A stretch of DNA of 64,000 nucleotides from Cryptomeria japonica (taxonomy: Eukaryota; Streptophyta; Pinopsida; Cupressales; Cupressaceae): the NCBI RefSeq assembly GCF_030272615.1, contig NC_081413.1:21886501-21950500 (forward strand), given 5' to 3'. Below are positions 56,582 through 64,000 of this stretch, in pieces. The position numbers and the translations under genes are program-made. Within the stretch, counting starts at the first letter, position 1. The number at the start of each line of letters is the position of its first letter. Under the pieces are notes generated by a model, which made no database searches, was not told where the DNA came from, and saw only the letters and a program-made list of their open reading frames with translations.

Positions 56582-56929
56582 CTACCTTTTCACATAATCA
56601 TATAGGTCCTTCACAATTTTGGTGAGGACTATAATGGAGCACAAAGGCTTGGTATTTGCAAAGGGAGGAGGGTTTGTGGGAGGAATACTAGGGTTAACAT
56701 CATCATTAGCATTAATGGCAGGGGACCAATCCAAGCCTGTAGTTTTAGAGGAATCTGATTCATTGGAGGAAATAGAATGAGAACCCGAGTCCTCAACAAT
56801 CTCCACATCCTTGTGCACCTCAACTTGGGGTTCTACATCAAGGTCTCTTTTAGAGGTAGAAATGGCTTTAAATTTGGTCATGGGCACGAGGTTCATTATT
56901 GTGGGCATTTTAGAACATGAATGAGACAC
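56582..56929 (-). pseudogene. Retroelement-associated frame, C-terminal part
   Basis: A 115-codon frame that really begins further right (STYDPNLYVDLIVNP near 56990 is in the same reading). It is acidic and Ser/Asn/Pro-rich (VEDSGSHSISSNESDSS, NPSIPPTNPPPFANTK), then ends in a helix IVLTKIVKDLYDYVKR. No catalytic motif. The stop is followed by further helix-like coding. Confidence 0.4.
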
Positions 56930-57065
56930 TTCACTAGTGTTGGATGGGTTGACAATGAGATCAACATATAAGTTGGGGTCGTAAGTGGACTCGATTTAAA
57001 CAATGGGGATCCCACCCGGGGGGTTAGGGGCAATTGAAAATTATAAAGCCTATGTATAAGACCCT

Positions 57066-57235
57066 AATGAAGGGGAGGTTTACGCTTAACATAAGCCTTA
57101 GAAAAATCTTGAGATAGAGATGGCAAGATCCACTAAGGAAAGTTCATTCTAATGAAGGGGAGGTTTACGCTTAACATAAGCCTTAGAAAAATCTTGAGAT
57201 AGAGATGGCAAGATCCACTAAGGAAAGTTCATTCT
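57066..57235 (+). repeat. Perfect 85-bp tandem duplication
   Basis: 57066-57150 and 57151-57235 are identical and both begin aatgaaggggaggtttacgc and end aaagttcattct. A perfect match in a region otherwise full of mutations means the duplication is recent. Confidence 0.95.
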
Positions 57236-57255
57236 TATCGAATGCCACAAGTGTT

Positions 57256-57555
57256 TCAACATAGGGAAGACCTAAAGGTGGAATATCGACTTTTTGACCT
57301 TCTTCTAGATACTACGAAGCTCTTCTTTGTTGTAGCATATTTAGAGTTGGAAACCCCTTCCCCAGGCTCAAATAAATGGTCGAAATCTTCCTTGTAACTC
57401 CCCTTGGGCTTCTTGAGGAAGGAAATGCTAGCAAGTGCCAAACTAGTCGCTTTCACAATGGTATCCTCAGAAACCACTAAGGCAACACTCCGAATCTTAA
57501 TGGTACCATTATCCCAGTCTTGAACAAAAGGCGCAGAAAGTTTGGGATCGTGGTC
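57256..57555 (-). pseudogene. Retroelement-associated frame, N-terminal part
   Basis: It reads DPKLSAPFVQDWDNGTIKIR, SVALVVSEDTIVKATSLA and a linker to YKEDFDHLFEPGEGVSNSK. The IKI-x5-V-S-E-D-T-I-x-K-A-T pattern resembles the N-terminal domain found with some plant transposon proteins. The open frame extends to 57609, but its last part (LPPGGYIF) is antisense to the neighbouring coiled-coil gene and not part of it. Confidence 0.45.
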
Positions 57556-57562
57556 AGTTGAA

Positions 57563-58941
57563 TCCACATATGAGAAAATATAGCCGCCTGGGGGAAGCTT
57601 GTAAGGCAAAATTTGAAGACTCCGTTGCAGGGCTAAAAAATAATTTTAATCAATCTATTAATGAAGCTAAACAATTAAAGGAAACATTGGCTACTTGTAA
57701 GGGAGAATTTGAAGCTACAATTGCAAAATTGCAAAATGAGCTTAATGAAGCGACAATGATAAGCCATAAGCATGAGGATTTGTGCTCTCAATCAGAACAT
57801 AAAAAATGAGTTGGAAAAGTCTTTTATACGGCTACAAAATAAGCTTGATGAAACAAATATTTTGAGGGAAATAGACCAAGAACTGTGTAATGTGCTAAGA
57901 GAAGAGAATAATCGGTTAGAAAATAAGTTGAAAGAATGAAATGATAGGATTGGGGAATTAAATAGAAAATTGAAGAAGACGAGCGGTTGTGGCTTACTAA
58001 TAAGGCTGATTTGGAAAACAAAGTTGCAGGTCTGCAGTCCGAGAAATGGATATTGAGCAAGGAATATAAACTTTTGTGGGCCCATTTAACAGATGACAAA
58101 GATGAGTTGGAAAACAAACTGAGAGAATGCAACGATAGGAGTAAGGAATTGCATGCGCAGATGAGAGAATATACCCCCTTGTGGGAAGCTTGTAAGGCGA
58201 ATTTTGAAGACTCCATTGCATAACTACAAAATAAGCTTGAGTTGATGACTAATGAAGGAAGAATTTTGAGCCAAGGATATGTAGAATAGTGCACTGAATG
58301 TGAATTTTTTAACGCATGGCTGGGAGATTATAATGAGATGCTAGGCTCTATGGAAGATGAAAAATGGAGCCTAATGTCTCTCAGAGAGCAATGCAAAGAC
58401 AGTGGAAGCCTTGCAAACTCAAGTGCGGTTGATCACCCATGAACAAGTACATTTGAGTAAGAAAAATGAAGAACTGACTACAGAAAATGAATCTCTGATG
58501 TTGAAATTGGAAGAACTGACCACTGAAAGTGAGAGTAACTCACTTAGATCTACGTCCGCAAGCAGGGAGGAGGCTTTGATTCAAGAAAATGGTTTACTGA
58601 AAGAGCAAGTCCATTAGCTTCAAAACGGGTTTCCACTGATGAAAAATTATAAACGGATTTCCACTGATGACATGCTCGATTCGGCAACATGGGAGAGGCA
58701 ATTACTCACATCTATATCAGAAACCAGTGATAAAGTGATGGAAGATCTGGTTATAGAGAACAGAACCGTGAAACAGGAAGCCCTTCAACTTTATCAAGAA
58801 AACCAACTATTACAAAAGGACATTTTGATTAAACAGTCATTACTTCACTTCATTCTTCAATTCATCAGTATAAGTAACCACCCTTTACCCAGTTCTGCGA
58901 GAAATGGATTACTCAATGTCTCCAATTATTCAATAATATAA
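57563..58941 (+). pseudogene. Coiled-coil protein pseudogene with internal repeats
   Basis: Heptad-rich coding in pieces: MRKYSRLGEACKAKFEDSVA, KLQNELNEATMISHKHEDL, after a one-base shift in an A-run NELEKSFIRLQNKLDE, REENNRLENKLKE, a TGA where Cys fits, then NDRIGELNRKLK. After another shift come ENKVAGLQSEKWILSKEYKL and ENKLRECNDRSKELHAQMRE, then LWEACKANFEDSIA. Later parts are LSKKNEELTTENESLMLKLE (58450) and SETSDKVMEDLVIENRTVKQ (58715). The LWEACKANFEDSIA block repeats 591 bp (197 codons) after its first copy. It resembles myosin-, kinesin- or golgin-like coiled coils in composition only. The 5' end is cut by the minus-strand relic. Confidence 0.65.
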
Positions 58942-60169
58942 GTCATTATTATTATTATATCAGTGACCTCGATAATCTAGTAGAAGTGTTATTTTACCCT
59001 TCCTCATTTAACATATGCATTATCTAAACATGTTAAATTGTTTGATATATTTTCAGTATTTTTTAAAATAATGAAATCAAAATCTAAAAGTTTAATTAAA
59101 AAATAAAATCAAAATCATCACCTTATTATGTCCAAGGAGGCTCCAAAACCAATAATTATTAGAGGTGTATAGACCAAATTTTGCACAATATTACATTATT
59201 GATAGATATAACACTATTATATGCTTTTAACTATTCATTTATCAATTAAACAAATTAATCCAATATTTACTGTACCACTTTTTATCTAGAATTTTAGAAC
59301 AAGAATATACTTTCTATACAAATGACAATATAAGTATCTTGACAAATAATTTGTATGTCTTGTCAACATATTTGAACCTCATTTATAGATTCATTATGAT
59401 AAATATCGTACTTTTGATTTATATTTGCCGAAGTTTTTAGACTTATAATAAATGAATGGTGATGCCAAGTAATATATTTGGGAGTTTACTAGTTGATTAT
59501 TTTCTTCTAAATATTGAACCCTTAGATTTCAACTTAAAGGTTTTGGAACATTTATAACTAATCATGTTATGTTTTGAATGAGAACTATTCATTCTAATGC
59601 TTTAGATAACTATGAGGACCAATACCAGCAAAATATTTCTAGAGTGAGAGTGGTAGAGCCAAGTCATCTAATTTAGATAACTATTAAAAATAGTTAATGT
59701 TAAAAAAATTGAAATGTTGTATATCAATTTGATGTTAATTTGATTGTGTTATTTAATTTACTATGCTAATTGATTACTTTAAATATCTTGGTAAATTACC
59801 ACATTTTTGTTAATGGTTATTAAAATCTATTTGATAAGATTGTATATTTTATATTACTTTTAGAGAAAAGAGAACCCCATTTTGATAGTAGAGCTTATTC
59901 AAGGAACTTCATTCTTACCAAATTTACCCATCTACTTTATAAACTCATAATCAACACGCAAAAAATTAGAAAATATAATATCAATTGCTAAATAAGAAGT
60001 ATCCCAACAAAATATAACATTTGAACTAGATTGAAGTATGACAAGATACATATCTTAGACATATTCCTCTTACATTAGAATCAAATGCATTTTCATTTCT
60101 CCAAGATTCTAAGGCATGGCTTGAATAGATTGATTGATGGAATTTTTTCTCAATCTATAGAAATAAATT
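58942..60169. other. AT-rich spacer, nothing recognised
   Basis: 1.2 kb of AT-rich DNA without coding frames or clear repeats. Confidence 0.4.
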
Positions 60170-60440
60170 ATATGTCAATGGGCCCTTGGTCTACTGGTGA
60201 AGTTGAATGGATCCAAATGAGCCCAGCAGGATCGTGTCGTGGGCGAATTTGGTGGAATGGATACCCCTCGGTCCTTGGCTCTTAGTTGAATAGGTTCAGC
60301 CTATTGGCTCGTGCCCCCGTATCGGGTGACAAAAAATACTTTGTGAAGGCCCTCATTGGGCTGGCAACTCACAGACTTCATGCCCTTGCTAGGCTGTCAT
60401 GGTCACAGGTCTGGACCTCCATCAAAAAATAAATAAAATA
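60170..60440 (+). mobile_element. SINE-like retroposon candidate
   Basis: A sharply bounded GC-richer island of about 250 bp (gggcccttggtctactggtg ... ggtctggacctccatc) ends in an A-rich tail atcaaaaaataaataaaata. The words GGTCTACTGGTGAAG and AGGTTCAGCC could be degenerate A and B boxes, though they lie farther apart than usual. A possible 9-bp duplication AAATAAATT (60161-60169, 60441-60449) is weak, because it is A/T-rich and resembles the tail. The 66-codon frame here is not considered a gene. Confidence 0.4.
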
Positions 60441-60728
60441 AAATAAATTTTAAACACATATTTCACCTTTAAACATTTATTAATCCTCATTCTAGTCTAT
60501 GCCATCCCATATACTTTTTCTCCCTAATTTTTTTCTTGGTCTTTCTTTTTATTAATTGTTTATCCTAAAAAATACACCCTTTCTTTATTCGAAATGATTG
60601 CGAGTGTATGTATTATTTTATCCACTATGCACATAGATATAAATATGAAATTTAGCCTTCTTAGGTGTTTTAGTTAGGGATAGTTAGCTTTCCATACCTT
60701 AAAACTTTTTAGGAAGATAACTCGCCAA

Positions 60729-60780
60729 CACTCTACACTCGCCAGCACTCTACACTCTACACTCTACACTCTACACTCTC
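60729..60780 (+). repeat. (CACTCTA)n heptamer repeat
   Basis: Seven-base units cactcta recur about five times in a row after two imperfect copies separated by cgccag. Confidence 0.85.
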
Positions 60781-61334
60781 TGTTAGTAAGAGTCAACTTC
60801 TTAATTTTTTGCATTATTCATGTTGATATTTGCTTCCCTCTTTTTTATATGTATTTCTCATTTTTGGATTGATTCATATATAGATTTCTCCAATTTCATT
60901 TTCTCTTTTACAATGGATTGTTCATTTTTTATATCATAGGTACAACATGTTTTTCATCCTATGTAGCTCAATTCTATACTAGCATATATGTAGAGATTCT
61001 AACAAATTCTACATGGTATTAGAATAGATCTATATTTAATTGTTTGTTTAATATTTTTTTTAGATGCTTTTTGGAAAATATTCATACATGTGTATTAGTA
61101 AAGTTTGTGGATATTTTGATGAGGGAAAAGAGGTTACACATTTGTTGTTGTGTCTACAAGTATGTCACCTTTAATGATATCCCAAAGTTCTTGAAAGAAT
61201 TCAGTCGTGAATCCATTCTTGATCTAAAAAACTATAGCCTCAAGTCTATCCATGGATATGGGCCTGATGAGAATCACAACCATTTCATTGGTAACTATTT
61301 AGAAGAAATACACTTCACTTGATAAGATTTTTCT
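60781..61334. other. Spacer with a primer-binding-site-like word
   Basis: TGGTATTAGAAT at 61014-61025 resembles the copia primer-binding site (three mismatches to TGGTATCAGAGC) and follows ...aaattctaca, which could be an LTR end. No LTR start or coding supports it. The 92-codon frame at 61044-61322 has no motif. Confidence 0.25.
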
Positions 61335-61339
61335 CTTCC

Positions 61340-62606
61340 CCTCTAGGCAAAGAGTCTTCTTAAAACGAAAAAAAGAGAAATACCTTTTAGCCTTTGCTAA
61401 GATATCTTGAAAATAGGATAACTAAGATCCCTAAGAAGAGACAATAGAAGAGATTGAGTTCTCATGGATTCTATCCTTAACAAAGTTGAAGAAAAATGAA
61501 GTATTTTTGTTCGGGCTTCCTAGATCCAATTGATACAAGACTTTTTTTTCCAAAACATATCCTCCATCATCTACCACTCCTCTAACTCTTTTAGAGCTTT
61601 AACTTCTTTGAGAGACCCCTCAATAAGCTCCTACTCTCTATTCTATCTAGTGATGCTATCCAACTAACTTTGCACTATTGCCTTGGCTAGAAAAATATTC
61701 TCGAAACACTACTTGTTCCACTTATTAAGTTGAAAATAAAAAAATTGTATCCATTTGACAAAAAGAGTACATATTTGTGCCATGAATAGGTTGCCTCTTT
61801 CTCCACTAGACATCCATAAGGTCCTATAATTTTTATTCTCATAGCCACTTGAGTTGAAGCTTGAATATAAGATTCTTAGTTGTACCAAACTTTGTTGCAA
61901 TGAACCTAATAGGCCAATGGTCTGAGCCTTTCTAATCCAAAATATCAAAACCTATAATCCAATTGTTGTGGAGCCAAAATTTTGAAACTAAACACTTGTA
62001 TAGTCTCTCTAAAATAAAATCCTTTTCGCATCACCTGTTGCTCCAAGTAAACATCCCATTGTCTGCCTTGATATCCACCATGTTTAGAAAAGAACTATTT
62101 TCATGGAGCAAGAAGGCCTGATGAATCAAGCCTTGCAACCCAACCTATTTTATCCTCCAAGATAGTGATAGCATTAAAGTAACCATCCATGATCTAAGGA
62201 AATAAAGGAGCTGAAGATCTAACAAATGAGATATGATTCCAAGGCTGAACTTTTTCAAAATAGTTAGAAGGAGCATAGACATTGGTAAATATGATAAGTT
62301 CACTGGAATAAAAGCAAGAAGAAACCATGGAAATAGAACATCTACTAGCAAACCACCATAGGTAGTAAATCCTATGAGGATCCCATAAGAAAGTAACAGC
62401 TCCCACGTACCATTTTCACCAACACCTTGAAATTGACTTTTCCACCAGAGCTGGGGAGAAATGTTGAGAATACCTTCTGCTGACAACCTGGTTTCTTGAA
62501 TAAACATAACATTCATAGAATGACTCCTAATCAAATCTCAAAAAAATATTTTGTCTAAGAATTTTGTTCAACCCCCTTGCATTCAAGAGACCACAATCAT
62601 TTGTGA
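61340..62606 (-). pseudogene. LINE C ORF2 relic: endonuclease
   Basis: The start LLNARGLNKILRQ (about 62600; normally WNARGLN) is followed by NVMFIQETRLSAEGI (the catalytic Glu of QET is kept), WDPHRIYYLWW, IFTNVYAPSNYFEKVQPW (about 62270), a GYFNAI segment (GDFN with Asp to Tyr) near 62185, and KGSDHWPI (about 61920, with the catalytic SDH kept). The linker EEMFWKKKSCINWI-like follows near 61540. At least three frameshifts and several stops are needed to read it. Confidence 0.8.
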
Positions 62607-62749
62607 GGGTTAGAAAAGTGAGCGTCAATGGTCTTAATAGACCTTGAATCCACCAAATGTTTTCCCATAAGCTTTGTTTTATCAAGGTATTTTTTACAAT
62701 CTGCCTTGGACACCTTTTCAAGACCACCCTTTTTAATATTCTTTTGATG

Positions 62750-63990
62750 CAATCTTAAAGAAGGTAAATGTTTTTATCTTTTAAATGTATCTAGAACCTC
62801 TGCTTCTAGAATAGGGGCCAAAATGGCCAGAGTCTGTGTCTCTAACACCTCTATTTTAATTATATTAGCCAGTTCACAAGGGTCACATATGATTTGGTCT
62901 ATATCAATTTGAATTATTTCTACCTCAACTTACACTATACTCTCCTCAGGCTATGCTTCTTTAGGCCCATCCTACATTAACATTAGATTGTTTGTTACCT
63001 TAGATTTTGCATGACCACCATCCATAGGTCCTACACCAGACTACACACCTATTAGGAGTTTCTCCCAATGTGATAGATCTAAGAGCCTCCAAAGCCTCAA
63101 ATAAATTGAACATCCTCTCATCATGTTTATCCCTAAGAGTTCTCTTTTGACCCCTACCCTTATCCCTAGGTTTGACAAGAATAAACCCTCTTTATCTACA
63201 CCCACCTCAACCATTGGAAAATTTTCTTTATTAACCTTGGGAGCCTATTGTGGAGGATGTTAGGTTTAGATGCTGATTGGTTGACTTTGGGGAACTTCCT
63301 TTGTAGGTGACAAAACTCATGACATATATGGCATCAAAAAGGAAGTAAACATTTTGTAATCTAGATGTCGAGTCCAAGAAGAGGCTCCTAAAAAGAGCCT
63401 CACAAAATCTAGTAGATGGTTACTCAAATCAAGTTCTACATAGATACGAGAATAAGAGATTACCCTTCTATGCATCATCTATTGAGATAGGCCCATAGGT
63501 TTCCCCAATAAGAGAGAAATCACTTGAAAGATATCATTCCTTCAAAACTCTAATAGTCGCCCTAGAACTTAAATCCACATTGAAACTTGTGAAGGTAGCT
63601 CCTTTGTAGAGTTAAAGCTTAGGTGCTAGGGTTTGATGAACTATCTCACTTGGTTGTATAAATAGGGATCTCCTTAACAAACACTATTTCTATCTGCCAT
63701 GCATGTGAAAACAACCATGCAGTAATTATTGGCTACCATCATAATCTCCATCTCTCCCTTTGGATTCCATGTATGTTGCTCCCATGACTTGAGAAATGGA
63801 AATGCATGAAACCCCATGAACTTTCATATTAGCACATGATTTGTTAAATAATTAACATCCTAAATGATGAAATTAGGTTGAATCACCAAAACTAGATGCT
63901 CCTACTTGCTCTCCAATTATCCATTTACTTTCTTTATTATGGGTAATTCTCTTCCAAAATATCCTTCACCATTGGATGGTTTATGCATCT
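62750..63990 (-). pseudogene. LINE C ORF1 relic (DUF4283-like)
   Basis: On the minus strand, around 63600-63290, pieces read LPSQVSMWI, LLEFWKE, DFSLIGETYGPISIDDA and, after stops, LFSYLCRT. The last block reads STRLQNVYFLFDAIYVMSF. This is the usual order of the plant LINE ORF1 domain (LPxWVxFPxLPLEFW, then IGxxxGxPIxID and RxCVExDL) that ends before a zinc knuckle. The knuckle Cys residues are not clear. The C-terminal part (63250-62750) is degraded. Confidence 0.65.
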
Positions 63991-64000
63991 GATCAATTAC

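Larger units (their letters stand above)
55830..57555 (-). mobile_element. Unclassified retroelement relic
   Basis: On the minus strand the right end carries coding (57555-57256), then a further frame (56929-56582), a helical stretch about 56570-56180 (ALKMKIEEA...), and a T/G-rich 3' UTR finishing ccttcttttattaatcaaaac at about 55835. That last texture fits a LINE-like 3' end. No endonuclease, reverse transcriptase or integrase lies between, so it is either non-autonomous or internally deleted. The classification is open. Confidence 0.45.
61335..64000 (-). mobile_element. L1-type LINE C, 3'-truncated, runs off window
   Basis: On the minus strand ORF1 (64000 to about 62750) is followed by the endonuclease and the start of the endonuclease-to-RT linker, ending near 61340. 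The reverse transcriptase is missing. The order and motifs are those of a plant L1 element. Frame changes occur in every part, so it is old. The left part of the element lies beyond the window edge. Confidence 0.82.

Noticed and set aside
61014-61025. Copia-type primer-binding site TGGTATTAGAAT
   Set aside because: Three mismatches to the usual site, no definable LTR before it and no gag after it.

Overview
The window looks like non-coding, repeat-dominated nuclear DNA of a seed plant, most likely a conifer. That is an inference from four things: very AT-rich intergenic DNA, many old and nested LTR and LINE elements, decayed PPR (pentatricopeptide) gene relics, and LTR families that begin TGTAGCGTCC or TGTAATACCC and carry TATAAA. 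I see no bacterial, plastid or mitochondrial gene set, no tRNA or rRNA gene and no CRISPR array.

Only one gene looks intact and alive: a single-exon ORF at 49850-52300 (+) encoding an 816-residue multi-pass membrane protein of a family I do not recognise. It has a good start context, an upstream array of CCAAT-containing 22-bp repeats, and a plausible poly(A) signal. Everything else that codes is broken.

Layout, left to right. 1756-3975: two divergent LTRs of one Ty3/gypsy-like family around a short internal remnant. 4341-5655: a probable further LTR. 7930-11580: a decayed L1-type LINE (A), itself split by a 146-bp LINE tail with a 17-bp target duplication. 12283-18561: a full-length L1-type LINE (B) bounded by a 12-bp target duplication, set in an AT-rich tandem-repeat region that resumes at 18840-19920. 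20282-23531: the 3' part of a gypsy-like element with a 409-codon frame, polypurine tract and LTR. 23560-24471: a 359-bp tandem repeat. 24780-27811 (-): a decayed transposase-like gene. 28266-30625: polypurine tract, GA microsatellites and a dyad-rich minisatellite. 31621-34600 (-): gag and protease part of a gypsy-like element related to the one at 20.3 kb. 35.1-35.7, 40.5-40.8 and 47.9-48.8 kb: PPR relics. 40844-44991 (-): a Ty1/copia element with both LTRs, a 5-bp target duplication, primer-binding site and polypurine tract, but lacking most of its reverse transcriptase. 53430-54473: a solo LTR with a 5-bp target duplication. 55830-57555 (-): an unclassified retroelement relic abutting a coiled-coil pseudogene at 57563-58941 (+). 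60170-60440: a SINE-like retroposon candidate. 61335-64000 (-): a third L1-type LINE (C), running off the window edge.

The decay style is informative. LINE B ORF2 and the transposase-like gene are each still in one reading frame over kilobases and are broken almost only by stop codons, many at expected Trp, Gln or Arg codons. That fits C-to-T decay of methylated, silenced DNA. The copia element, with LTRs about 96% identical, is the youngest insertion whose age can be judged here.
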